A DNA stretch of 64,000 nt from Paracoccus sp. (in: a-proteobacteria). Lineage in GTDB: Bacteria > Pseudomonadota > Alphaproteobacteria > Rhodobacterales > Rhodobacteraceae. Every line of letters begins with the position of its first letter. Position 1 is the first letter of the stretch. This document shows positions 31,846 to 39,670 of the stretch, piece by piece. Location of the stretch: positions 1 to 64,000 of the forward strand of contig NZ_JAUNTJ010000016.1 in assembly GCF_030538755.1 (NCBI RefSeq), written 5' to 3'. Position numbers and translations under genes: made by a program. Under the pieces are notes generated by a model. It was not told the DNA's origin. It was given only the letters and a program-made list of their open reading frames with translations, and made no database searches.

Positions 31846-31870
31846 GCAAGGTGGCGTAACGTCACCTTGC
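31846..31870. promoter_or_regulatory. 25-bp palindrome upstream of the LuxR-family gene
   Basis: GCAAGGTG (31846-31853) and CACCTTGC (31863-31870) are perfect arms, and CGT/ACG inside extend the symmetry, leaving one mismatched pair and the central base. It lies between the preA stop and the LuxR-family gene start and is a strong operator candidate. Confidence 0.55.
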
Positions 31871-31952
31871 GGGCAGGCCCCCGGACAGGCGGGCCTGCCT
31901 GACCCGCCAGCAAAAACCGCACCCGAGCGCCGCAGCCAAACGATCAGGCGCG

Positions 31953-33251
31953 CTATTCCGCCGCCTGCGCCATCGGGTTGTTGGGATGCGTGGTCCAGTT
32001 GGCGTAATCGCCGCGCGCCTTGCCGGTGCGCAGGTCTGTTTCGCCATGGTCCAGTTCGCGCATGGTGATGCAGCCTTCGACCGGGCAGACATCGACGCAC
32101 AGGTTACAGGCGACGCATTCTTCCTCGATCACCTCGAAGACGCGGCCGGGCTGCATGGCGATGGCCTGATGCGAGGTATCCTCGCAGGCGGCAAAGCAGC
32201 GCCCGCATTTGATGCACAGATCCCGGTCGATCACCGCCTTGGTGACATAGTTCAGGTTCAGATATTGCCAGTCGGTGACATTGGGCACCGCGCGCCCGAT
32301 CAGGTCGTCCAGCGTCATGTCGCGGCTGTCCAGATAGTCGCGCAGGCCGGAAATCATTTCCTGCACCACCTTGAAGCCATAGGTCATCGCCGCCGTGCAG
32401 ACCTGCACATTCCCGGCCCCGAGCGCCAGAAACTCGGCCGCGTCGCGCCATGTCGTCACGCCGCCGATGCCGCTGATCGGCAGGCCGCGCAAGGCCGGGT
32501 CGCGGGCGATTTCGGCGACCATGTTCAGCGCGATGGGTTTCACCGCCGGCCCGCAATAGCCGCCATGCGCGCCCTTGCCGTCGATGGTGGGTTCGGGGGC
32601 GAACAGGTCCAGATCGACGCCGGTGATGCTGTTGATGGTGTTAATCAGGCTGACCGCATCGGCCCCGCCGCGTCTGGCCGCCTCGGCGGGTTTGCGGATG
32701 TCGGTGATGTTGGGGGTCAGCTTGACGATGCAGGGCATACGCGAGTGCTGTTTGACCCACCGCGTCACCATCTCGATATAGTCGGGCACCTGACCGACGG
32801 CGGCACCCATGCCGCGTTCGCTCATGCCGTGGGGGCAGCCGAAGTTCAGCTCTACCCCGTCGGCGCCGGTGTCTTCGATGGCGTGCAGGATGTCGATCCA
32901 CGACTGTTCGTCGCAGGGCACCATCAGGCTGATAATCAGCGCCCGGTCGGGGTAATCGCGCTTGACCGATTTGATCTCGCGCAGGTTCACCTCCAGCGGG
33001 CGGTCGGTAATCAGTTCGATGTTGTTCAGACCCAGCAGGCGGCGGTCCGCGCCATGGATCACGCCATAGCGCGGGCCGTTGACGTTCACCACCGGCGGGC
33101 CTTCGCTGCCCAGAGTTTTCCAGACCACGCCGCCCCAGCCCGCCTGAAAGGCGCGCCGGACGTTATATTCCTTGTCCGTTGGCGGGGCCGAAGCCAGCCA
33201 GAAGGGGTTGGGCGATCTGATGCCGATAAACTGGGAGCGAAGGTCAGCCAT
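31953..33251 (-). CDS. preA: Dihydropyrimidine dehydrogenase subunit PreA
   Basis: PreA is the FMN subunit that reduces uracil or thymine with electrons from PreT. The 432-residue protein has the dihydroorotate dehydrogenase-like barrel, with the active-site cysteine in NFGCPHGMSERGMG and the FMN region SGIGGVTTWRDA. A C-terminal two-[4Fe-4S] ferredoxin domain follows (CIKCGRCFAACEDTSH and CVACNLCVDVCPVEGC). It is the last gene of the preT-cupin-preA operon. Confidence 0.95.
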   Translation of the reverse strand: MADLRSQFIGIRSPNPFWLASAPPTDKEYNVRRAFQAGWGGVVWKTLGSEGPPVVNVNGPRYGVIHGADRRLLGLNNIELITDRPLEVNLREIKSVKRDYPDRALIISLMVPCDEQSWIDILHAIEDTGADGVELNFGCPHGMSERGMGAAVGQVPDYIEMVTRWVKQHSRMPCIVKLTPNITDIRKPAEAARRGGADAVSLINTINSITGVDLDLFAPEPTIDGKGAHGGYCGPAVKPIALNMVAEIARDPALRGLPISGIGGVTTWRDAAEFLALGAGNVQVCTAAMTYGFKVVQEMISGLRDYLDSRDMTLDDLIGRAVPNVTDWQYLNLNYVTKAVIDRDLCIKCGRCFAACEDTSHQAIAMQPGRVFEVIEEECVACNLCVDVCPVEGCITMRELDHGETDLRTGKARGDYANWTTHPNNPMAQAAE

Positions 33252-33273
33252 GGACCGGGTCTCCTGTCAGGGG

Positions 33274-33663
33274 TCAAACGACGATTTCGGATTCGTATTC
33301 ACGCAGAATGTCAGGGTGCCTGTCGCGCGCGGCACCGCGCAGCGCCTCGGCCAGCTTGCGCAGGCGGGGCGTGCCGATCATCAGGTACCGGCTGGGCATG
33401 ATCTCGTCGAAATCATAGGCGGCACCGGCGGGGATAAAGACGGTCGAGGCGGGGGGCACATCGACATTTCCATCCGCCAGCCGAAACCGCAGCCGGCCGG
33501 AAATCAGGTGAAAGGCCACGTCATCATCAAGGTGGCGGTGCAGATAGCCGGGGCCGCTGCCCGACATCTCGATGATCTGGAAACTGTCGCCGCTGGCCAG
33601 CGGAACAGGGTCGTCGCCGTCACGGGACGTGTGGATCGTTACCTTTCTGGCAGAGTCTGTCAT
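33274..33663 (-). CDS. Cupin-domain protein within the pre operon
   Basis: A 129-residue cupin with HRHLDDDVAFHLISGRLRFR (motif 1, with two His) and VFIPAGAAYDF. It lies between preT and preA; its ATG overlaps the preT stop by 4 bp and 22 bases separate it from preA. E. coli preTA has no such gene. It is a different cupin from that at 9715-10017. A role in pyrimidine catabolism is suggested only by position. Confidence 0.8.
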   Translation of the reverse strand: MTDSARKVTIHTSRDGDDPVPLASGDSFQIIEMSGSGPGYLHRHLDDDVAFHLISGRLRFRLADGNVDVPPASTVFIPAGAAYDFDEIMPSRYLMIGTPRLRKLAEALRGAARDRHPDILREYESEIVV

Positions 33664-35003
33664 GGGGCGTCCTCCATCAATGTCGCGTGGATATCTTCAG
33701 CGGCATCGCGCCCCTGAGCAACCGCCGTCACGGTCAAATCCTCGCCACCTGCGGCGCAGTCGCCGCCCGCCCAGACCCCGGCGACCGAGGTGCGCCCCGC
33801 CCCGGTCACGGCGATCTTGCCGCCGTCCAGCGCCAGCCCCTCGGGCACGTCGTGCAGCCGCTGGCCGATGGCGCGGAACACCTGATCGGCCTTGATGCGG
33901 AAATGTTCACCCGTGTTCAGGCTGCCGTCGGGCAGATCCTGAGTATAGGCGAACTCGATTTCCGTGATCGCGCCGTTGCCGTGAACCGCAACCGGCATGG
34001 CATTGCACAGAATGCGCACGCCGCTGCTGGTGGCGTGATCCTGTTCGTGCCAACTGGCCGACATGCGATCCTGCCCGCGGCGATAGGCGATGGTGACGTT
34101 TTCTGCCCCCAGCAGTCTGGCCTGAACGGCGGCATCCACGGCGGTCATGCCGCCGCCGATCACCACCACGTCGCGCCCGATGGGCAGGGCGGCCAGATCG
34201 TCGGCCTGCCGCAGCTCGGCGATGAAATCCACCGCGTCGCGGATGTTGTCGCGATCCTCGCCGTCGATCCGCAGCGCGTTCACGCCGCCAAGGCCGATGC
34301 TTAGGAACACCGCATCATATTGCGCGCGCAGACCGTCCAGCGTCATGTCGCGGCCCAGACATTGCCCGGTTTCCACGGTGATGCCGCCGATTTGCAGCAG
34401 CCAGTCAACCTCGGCCTGCGCAAAGTGATCGGTCGCCTTATAGCTGGCGATGCCGTATTCGTTCAGCCCGCCCGCTTTGCTGTGTTCGTCAAACAGCGTC
34501 ACATCGTGCCCCTTGGCGGCCAGCCGGTGGGCGCAGGACAGGCCCGCAGGCCCGGCCCCGACCACGGCGATGCGCCGCCCCGTAGGTGCGCCGCGCCGGA
34601 ACGGATGCCCGCCCGCCGCCATCAGCCCATCGGTGGCATAGCGTTGCAGCGCGCCGATCTGCACCGGCTCGCCCTCGGCATCCATCCGCACGCAATCGCC
34701 TTCGCACAGGGTTTCGGTCGGGCAGACGCGGGCGCACATGCCGCCAAGGATGTTGCTGTGAAAGATCGTCAGCGCCGCCGCGTCGGGCGTGCCGGTGGCG
34801 ATCTGGCGGATGAACAGAGGAATGTCGATGCCGGTCGGGCAGGCGGCGATGCAGGGCGCGTCGTGGCAGAAATAACAGCGATCCGCCGCAACCTGCGCCT
34901 GATGATCGTCCAATGGCGGCGCGACATCGGCAAAATTGATCTGATATTGCTCGGGCGTCAGTCGGCCCGGCACTACTCCGGCTGTCAGCTTGGCTTGGGT
35001 CAT
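33660..35003 (-). CDS. preT: Dihydropyrimidine dehydrogenase subunit PreT
   Basis: PreT is the NAD(P)H-oxidising FAD subunit. The 447-residue protein resembles the small subunit of glutamate synthase. An N-terminal Fe-S region (DRCYFCHDAPCIAACPTGID) is followed by the FAD-binding motif VVGAGPAGLSCAHRLAAKG, a second dinucleotide-binding motif VVVIGGGMTAVDAA, and VWAGGDCAAGGEDLT near the end. ATG 35003 gives the family N-terminus; the frame continues to 35267 through the upstream region. It heads the operon. Confidence 0.95.
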   Translation of the reverse strand: MTQAKLTAGVVPGRLTPEQYQINFADVAPPLDDHQAQVAADRCYFCHDAPCIAACPTGIDIPLFIRQIATGTPDAAALTIFHSNILGGMCARVCPTETLCEGDCVRMDAEGEPVQIGALQRYATDGLMAAGGHPFRRGAPTGRRIAVVGAGPAGLSCAHRLAAKGHDVTLFDEHSKAGGLNEYGIASYKATDHFAQAEVDWLLQIGGITVETGQCLGRDMTLDGLRAQYDAVFLSIGLGGVNALRIDGEDRDNIRDAVDFIAELRQADDLAALPIGRDVVVIGGGMTAVDAAVQARLLGAENVTIAYRRGQDRMSASWHEQDHATSSGVRILCNAMPVAVHGNGAITEIEFAYTQDLPDGSLNTGEHFRIKADQVFRAIGQRLHDVPEGLALDGGKIAVTGAGRTSVAGVWAGGDCAAGGEDLTVTAVAQGRDAAEDIHATLMEDAP

Positions 35004-35052
35004 CACACTCCCCCTGGCTCTGCCTGTTCGGAAAGGCTGGCACAGGTCTGAA

Positions 35053-35072
35053 ATTTTATCAAACGATAAAAT
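35053..35072. promoter_or_regulatory. Perfect A/T-rich palindrome upstream of preT
   Basis: ATTTTATCAAACGATAAAAT has perfect 8-bp arms around AAAC, 50-69 bp before the preT ATG. Such an A/T-rich palindrome stands out in this GC-rich DNA and is a probable operator or promoter-overlapping site. It does not match the RutR consensus TTGACCANNTGGTCAA. Confidence 0.5.
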
Positions 35073-35092
35073 CACAGAGGGGGTGCAGAATG

Positions 35093-35124
35093 AAAAACGG
35101 GGCGCCGGATTGGGCACCCCGTTT
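35093..35124 (-). terminator. Terminator after the VPLPA-CTERM gene
   Basis: On the minus strand a 12-bp stem (35095-35106 with 35113-35124, one G-T pair) is followed by T5. It lies 24 bases beyond the stop of the VPLPA-CTERM gene and just upstream of the preT promoter region. Confidence 0.65.
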
Positions 35125-35148
35125 GTGATCTGCGCGAAAAAGAGGCGC

Positions 35149-35526
35149 TCAGGCGGCTTTGCGGCGGCGCAGGGCCAGCGCGGCCAGCCCGCTGGCCAGC
35201 AGCAGCCCGCCCGCAGGCAGCGGCACCGGCGCGGGCGGCGGCAGCGAGCCTTGGTCGAGCAGGGCATATTTCACCTGACCACCCGCCACCAGATATTCGC
35301 CAAATCCGTCGCCCCAGAACGACACGGATCTAAACGAGCCGCTGTCATCGAATGCGGCAACGAAAATCTCATAGGCCGAAACGCTCGGGTCGGTTTGGGT
35401 CGGGTAAAGGCCGTCGTTTGTGGTCAGGGCATTGGCAACCTGAACAGGCGCGCCGCCGTCGAATGATATGAACAAAGCGGACGGGTGGCAGCATGTGGCC
35501 CAATCGCTGATCTGATATAAGCCCAC
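35149..35526 (-). CDS. VPLPA-CTERM protein, probably 5'-truncated
   Basis: The C-terminus is a textbook VPLPA-CTERM sorting signal: VPLPAGGLLLASGLAALALR, then RRKAA, i.e. the signature, a hydrophobic helix and a basic end. The family is exported and processed by an exosortase-like system. Normal members begin with a signal peptide; here the frame has no ATG, only a GTG at 35526, and an in-frame TAA lies about 50 bp upstream. No signal peptide precedes LYQISDWATCCHPS. It is therefore probably the 3' part of a broken gene. No exosortase gene is in the window. Confidence 0.6.
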   Translation of the reverse strand: MGLYQISDWATCCHPSALFISFDGGAPVQVANALTTNDGLYPTQTDPSVSAYEIFVAAFDDSGSFRSVSFWGDGFGEYLVAGGQVKYALLDQGSLPPPAPVPLPAGGLLLASGLAALALRRRKAA

Positions 35527-35623
35527 GCAAAGGGGGTAATTGGGGGTGTTATCAGTGGGTGACTCTTTTTAAGAAGTGTCTGAATTTTATTTTCAAATCG
35601 TATCTTGCAAATGAATCCTGCAT

Positions 35624-36922
35624 TCATTCAGGCAGATAAATTTCCGCCGACAGCCCGCCCAGGGCCTCTGACCTGTTCAGCCGCAATTCGCCGCCATGCA
35701 AGGCAGCCAGATCCGCGACGATGGCAAGGCCAAGCCCGGTGCCCGGCGGACCTGATTCGTCCAGACGCGCGCCTCGGATCAGGGCGCGTGGGGTGTCTGT
35801 GCCGTTCATGCCGGGGCCGTCATCCTCGATCCGCAGGGTCAGGCCGGGGCGGGCCGAGATGGCCAGCCGGCTGCGGCCCCATTTCACCGCATTGTCGCAA
35901 AGATTGCCGATCAGCTCCTCAAGATCCTGCCTTTCGCCGGCAAAGCTCAGGTCGGGGGGGCAGTCGATGCTGGCGGTCATGCCCTTGTCCTGCATGGGGT
36001 GGCGCAGCACCAAAAGGATGTCGTCGATCACCGGCGCGACCAGTGTGCGCTGCCCCAGAACACGAGGCTGGGCCGATCGGGCGCGGCGCAGATGCCAGCC
36101 GATCAGCCGGTCCATCCGCGCGATCAGCGCCTGACCGGGATCGCCGGGCGGCAGGTCGTTCGACAGCGCCGCCAGCGGTGTTTTCAGCGAATGCGCAAGG
36201 TTTCCAAGGTGTTGCCGCGACCGGGCCAGCAGGGTGGCGTTCTGATCCAGCGCGGCGTTGATTTCGGCCACCAGCGGGTCAAGCTCGCTGATGCCGGGGC
36301 GGGGCAGGCGATCTGTCTGGCCGTCGCGCACGCGGCGCAGATCGCCGCCCAGACGGCGCAGCCCCGACAGGCCGCTGCCCACCTGCACCGCCACCGCCAC
36401 CGCCAGCCCGATCCCCAGCACCGCCAGCGACAGGGCCAGCGGGCGCCGCACCTCGCGCAGGCTGCCCAGCATTTCGCGCGCGGGGGCGGTGAGGGTCAGC
36501 ATCAGGGGATCGTCGCTGCCCGGCAGGGTCAGCGGCTGGCGCAGCACCCGCAAGGGTTCGCCCATCGGGCCGCGCCCGCGCCCGGTTCCGGGCTGCTCTG
36601 CGCTGCGCGATGCCAGTTGCGCATCCCCCAGCGAGGCCGATTTTGCCACCACCACGCCGCCGACGCGCAATTGCCAATACCAACCCGACAGCGGAGTGCC
36701 AAAGCGCGGATCAAGCGGCGTATTTTCCACCTCGATCCCGCCTGCGCCGTTTATCACCATTCCGGCCATGATCTGATCGGCCATGGCCTGCATTTCACTG
36801 TCATAGCGTTCGGTGACGAAACGATCCAGAACCGCGCCGATCACCAGAAAAGCCGCCATCAGGGCAACGCCGATCCAGACAGCCGCCAATAACAGCAGCC
36901 GCGCGCGCAGCGAACGTATCAT
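35624..36922 (-). CDS. Two-component sensor histidine kinase
   Basis: A 432-residue inner-membrane kinase with two membrane helices (about residues 9-30 and 148-170) around a periplasmic sensor. A HAMP-like segment follows, then the H-box LGNLAHSLKTPLAALSNDLP with the phosphorylatable His, and the ATPase boxes NLCDNAVKWG, DDGPGM and GTGLGLAIV. It resembles PhoQ/QseC-type kinases. It starts in the stop of the response-regulator gene (4-bp overlap). The downstream PepSY proteins suggest envelope or metal sensing (inference). Confidence 0.9.
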   Translation of the reverse strand: MIRSLRARLLLLAAVWIGVALMAAFLVIGAVLDRFVTERYDSEMQAMADQIMAGMVINGAGGIEVENTPLDPRFGTPLSGWYWQLRVGGVVVAKSASLGDAQLASRSAEQPGTGRGRGPMGEPLRVLRQPLTLPGSDDPLMLTLTAPAREMLGSLREVRRPLALSLAVLGIGLAVAVAVQVGSGLSGLRRLGGDLRRVRDGQTDRLPRPGISELDPLVAEINAALDQNATLLARSRQHLGNLAHSLKTPLAALSNDLPPGDPGQALIARMDRLIGWHLRRARSAQPRVLGQRTLVAPVIDDILLVLRHPMQDKGMTASIDCPPDLSFAGERQDLEELIGNLCDNAVKWGRSRLAISARPGLTLRIEDDGPGMNGTDTPRALIRGARLDESGPPGTGLGLAIVADLAALHGGELRLNRSEALGGLSAEIYLPE

Positions 36923-37590
36923 GCCGCCCCGCCGTTTGCGCGCAGAATATACCCCTCGCCCCGGCGGGTTTCGATAACGCCCTCGCCGATTTTCTTGCGC
37001 AAACGGCCAATGACGACCTCGATGGATTTGAAGTCGCGGTCGGTATCGGCCTCATACAGATGTTCCGATAATTCGGTGCGGCTGACGATACGATCCTGAT
37101 GCAAGATCAAATAGGACAGGATGCGGGTTTCAAAAGCCGTCAGCTTCAGCGCCACCCCGTCGCGGGTAATCACGCCCAATTGGGAATCGAGCGAAAGCAC
37201 CCCGGCCTTGATAACCGTGCGCGCATGACCGGCGGCGCGGCGGATCAGGGTTTGCGCGCGCAAAACCACCTCGTCCAGCCGAAAGGGTTTGACGGCATAA
37301 TCATCGGCCCCGGCGCGAAAACCGGCGACCTTATCCGTCCAGTCGCCGCGCGCGGTCAGGATCAGCACCGGCATCGTCACCCCGCCGTCGCGCCAGCGGG
37401 TCAGCACCTCGATCCCCGGCAGACCGGGCAGACCAAGGTCCAGCACCGCCACGTCATAGGTTTCGGTCGCGCCCAGAAACTCGCCCTGTTCGCCATCATG
37501 GGCGATGTCGGTGACAAAGCCCGCGTCCTGCATTGCCGTCGCCACCTGCGCGGCCAGGGTGCGGTCATCCTCGACGATCAATGCTCTCAT
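36919..37590 (-). CDS. OmpR/PhoB-family response regulator
   Basis: A 223-residue regulator with a receiver domain (acidic pair D8-D9, phospho-accepting D51 in AVLDLGLPGLPG, K near 101 in YAVKPF) and a C-terminal winged helix with KSIEVVIGRLRKKIGEG and RRGEGYILRANG. It is translated with the PepSY gene upstream (4-bp overlap) and the kinase downstream. A direct repeat of AAACGGA at an 11-bp period before the PepSY gene is a candidate binding site. Confidence 0.93.
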   Translation of the reverse strand: MRALIVEDDRTLAAQVATAMQDAGFVTDIAHDGEQGEFLGATETYDVAVLDLGLPGLPGIEVLTRWRDGGVTMPVLILTARGDWTDKVAGFRAGADDYAVKPFRLDEVVLRAQTLIRRAAGHARTVIKAGVLSLDSQLGVITRDGVALKLTAFETRILSYLILHQDRIVSRTELSEHLYEADTDRDFKSIEVVIGRLRKKIGEGVIETRRGEGYILRANGGAA

Positions 37591-37916
37591 TTGCGTGCCT
37601 CGGTCTGGCCTATGCCTGCCACCTCAAGAAAGCGCCCGTCGCGCGCGTCCAGCCGGATGGTCAGCAGATTGCCCTGCGGGGTCAAAAGCCGCAATTCGCG
37701 CACCAGTTCAACCCCAAGCGCGGATTCGTGTGGCGCGGGAAAGGACAGGCGGGCGGCGATCAACCGGCCCTTATAGCGGGCGGTGGCGATTTCGGCGGCC
37801 TCGTGCAGAGGCAGGGGGCGGAAATCCTGCGGCAGCGGCGACAGATCCTGTGCGGGCGCGACCGTCGCAAGCAGCGCGGCCAGCAGGCAGGCAAGGGGGG
37901 CAGGGGCGATCCGCAT
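37587..37916 (-). CDS. Small secreted PepSY-domain protein
   Basis: A 109-residue protein with signal peptide IAPAPLACLLAALLATVAPAQ and a mature PepSY-like domain: PLHEAAEIATARYKGRLIAA and the strand segment LRLLTPQGNLLTIRLDARDG, ending VAGIGQTEARK. PepSY proteins are thought to bind or inhibit periplasmic targets and often accompany two-component systems. It is the first gene of the PepSY-regulator-kinase operon. ATG 37916 is used; the open frame to 38825 on this strand is antisense to the divergent gene. Confidence 0.8.
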   Translation of the reverse strand: MRIAPAPLACLLAALLATVAPAQDLSPLPQDFRPLPLHEAAEIATARYKGRLIAARLSFPAPHESALGVELVRELRLLTPQGNLLTIRLDARDGRFLEVAGIGQTEARK

Positions 37917-37940
37917 GGCCTTTTGTGCCACGGCGAACCC

Positions 37941-37958
37941 AAACGGAAAATAAACGGA
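37941..37958. promoter_or_regulatory. 11-bp-period direct repeat, candidate OmpR-family site
   Basis: AAACGGAAAATAAACGGA consists of two AAACGGA units separated by AAAT, giving an 11-bp period. This geometry is characteristic of OmpR/PhoB-family regulators. It lies in the divergent promoter region, 25 bp before the PepSY operon and 94 bp before the opposing gene. Confidence 0.5.
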
Positions 37959-38051
37959 CCATTCGCCTTTGGTTCGGTTCCGTTGGGCTAAAAGCGATTC
38001 GTCAGCGGGGGCCATGCTGCCCCTGCAACGGTGAAACGAAAGGAAAAACCT

Positions 38052-38924
38052 ATGAGCAGATTCACCCTCCGCCACTCGGTCGCCGCTTTGGCGCTGGTTT
38101 CGGTTCTGGGCAGCGGCGTGGCCGCCATCGCGCAGACCGCCGCGCCCGAGGCCCCGGCCACCACGCAACCCGCCGCCCCGGCGCAGGCCCCGGCGCTGAC
38201 CGCCGAAACCCTGCCCGAGGCGCTGCGCGCGCTGAACCTGACGGATGTCGAAATCCGCACCAGCCAGCGCGGCGGATCGCGCGTCACCGGCTCGCTGGCC
38301 GATGGCACCGAAATTCAGGCGATGGTGGCCAATGACGGCACTCTGCGCGGTGTTCGCGCCGATGATGATGCCGCCCTGCCGCAATCGCTGGTCGATGCGG
38401 TGCTGCCCGCCCCGGTGCGCGGCAACGCCATTATCCAGCAGTTCGCGCTGATTTCCGGCTTTGGCGTGATGCCCGATATGGTGATGGTCGGCGGCAAGGA
38501 TGCCGACGGTCAGAACCTGCGCGCGGGCTTTGCGACCGATGGCACGCTGATGCGCTTTGGCCGCGGCGAGGATCGCGGACCGGGGATGCACCAGGGCCAC
38601 GACCGGGGCGGCAAGCGCGGCATGGACGGGCGCGGCCATGATCGCGGCAAGGGCGAACAACGCGGCGAACGGCGCGGTGATCGGGGCGAGCGTGGTGATC
38701 GCGGCCCCCGTGGCGACGCCCCGCCCCGGATGGAGCAGCGCGGCCCGCAGGTCGATGAATCGGCGCTGCGTCAAAGCCTGACCGACGCCGGTTACACCGA
38801 TCTGGGCGATTTTTCCCGCCAGCAAGGGCGTGGCCTGACCGTGAACGCGGTCAACGCCAATGGCGAGACCGTCACGGTCGAGCTGAACCGCGCCGGTGAG
38901 GTGGTCCGCGAAACCGCCCGCTAA
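38052..38924 (+). CDS. Exported PepSY-like protein with Arg/Gly-rich linker
   Basis: A 290-residue exported protein (signal peptide SVAALALVSVLGSGVAAIA). An Ala/Pro stretch comes first. A PepSY/BLIP-like unit covers about residues 50-140 (LPEALRALNLTDVEIRTSQR, then GGSRVTGSLADGT). A strikingly Arg/Gly/Asp/His-rich low-complexity linker follows (about 175-230, with HDRGGKRGMDGRGHDRGKG). A second related unit covers about 236-290 (LRQSLTDAGYTDLGDF, VNANGETVTVELNRAGEVV). AAAGG precedes the ATG. It is divergent from the PepSY-two-component operon and probably under its control. Confidence 0.75.
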   Translation: MSRFTLRHSVAALALVSVLGSGVAAIAQTAAPEAPATTQPAAPAQAPALTAETLPEALRALNLTDVEIRTSQRGGSRVTGSLADGTEIQAMVANDGTLRGVRADDDAALPQSLVDAVLPAPVRGNAIIQQFALISGFGVMPDMVMVGGKDADGQNLRAGFATDGTLMRFGRGEDRGPGMHQGHDRGGKRGMDGRGHDRGKGEQRGERRGDRGERGDRGPRGDAPPRMEQRGPQVDESALRQSLTDAGYTDLGDFSRQQGRGLTVNAVNANGETVTVELNRAGEVVRETAR

Positions 38925-38967
38925 GGCAGGTGGTCAGGCAGGGGGCGCGCCCGCAGCCCCCTGCCGT

Positions 38968-39573
38968 TCACGTCGCAACATAGCGGTCGCGCCGGTGGTT
39001 GATGGCGATGACCAGATTGACAACGACCGCGCCCAGAAAGCTCCAGCCGACCAGATGCCAGTCGCGCAGGAAAAGGGCGGCGGCAAAGACCAGCACATCG
39101 AAGCCAAGCTGCACCCAGCCGGCGCGCAGGCCGGTGGCATCCTGCACATACAGCGCCAGCACGCCGACCCCGCCAAGGCTGGCCCCGTGCCGGAACAGCG
39201 CCAGCAGCGCCGATCCGGTCATGGTGCCGAACAGGATCGCGCCGATGGCGGGGTTGATCGCGCCAAAGTGCAGCCAGCCCGGCAACAGCGCCACCAGCGC
39301 CGACATCAGCGCCACGGCGGCGAAACTTTTCCACACGAACACCGGCCCAAAGCGGCGATAGCCCAGCCAGTAAAACGGCAGGTTGATGACAAAGAACACC
39401 GGCGCAAAACCCCAGCCGGTCGCATAGGAAATCAGCACCGCCAGCCCCGCCGTCTGCCCGGTGACAAAGCCCAGATGCGTCAGCAGCACCACCGCCGCCG
39501 CCGCCATAAAGCTGCCATAGGCGATGCCCTGGGCATCGTCGATAAAACCGTGCTGTAGCTTACTTTTATCCAT
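38968..39573 (-). CDS. YitT-family integral membrane protein
   Basis: A 201-residue protein with five or six hydrophobic helices. The YitT-type block GASLGGVGVLALYVQDATGL, preceded by FGTMTGSALLALFRHG, is clear, and QTAGLAVLISYATGW lies in the first third. YitT proteins have no established substrate. ATG 39573 gives the start DKSKLQHGFIDDAQGIAYGS typical of the family. It is a single gene, convergent with the preceding PepSY-like gene. Confidence 0.82.
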   Translation of the reverse strand: MDKSKLQHGFIDDAQGIAYGSFMAAAAVVLLTHLGFVTGQTAGLAVLISYATGWGFAPVFFVINLPFYWLGYRRFGPVFVWKSFAAVALMSALVALLPGWLHFGAINPAIGAILFGTMTGSALLALFRHGASLGGVGVLALYVQDATGLRAGWVQLGFDVLVFAAALFLRDWHLVGWSFLGAVVVNLVIAINHRRDRYVAT

Positions 39574-39625
39574 GCTGTCTGTTGCCCCGGCAAGGCCCGC
39601 TGTGCAATGCGGCATTCTGTGGTGG

Positions 39626-39664
39626 TTCAGGCGAACGGGCACCGCAACGGCACGTTCGCCTGAA
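39626..39664 (-). terminator. 11-bp hairpin between the ABC-transporter and YitT genes
   Basis: TTCAGGCGAAC (39626-39636) pairs perfectly with 39654-39664 around a 17-base loop. It starts 6 bases past the stop of the substrate-binding protein gene on the minus strand and lies upstream of yitT. There is no T-run, so this may be transcript-end protection rather than intrinsic termination. Confidence 0.45.
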
Positions 39665-39670
39665 GGCGCG

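Noticed and set aside
37587-38825. 412-codon frame extending the PepSY gene upstream
   Set aside because: The upstream part is antisense to the divergent PepSY-like gene. The signal peptide after ATG 37916 shows the real start.
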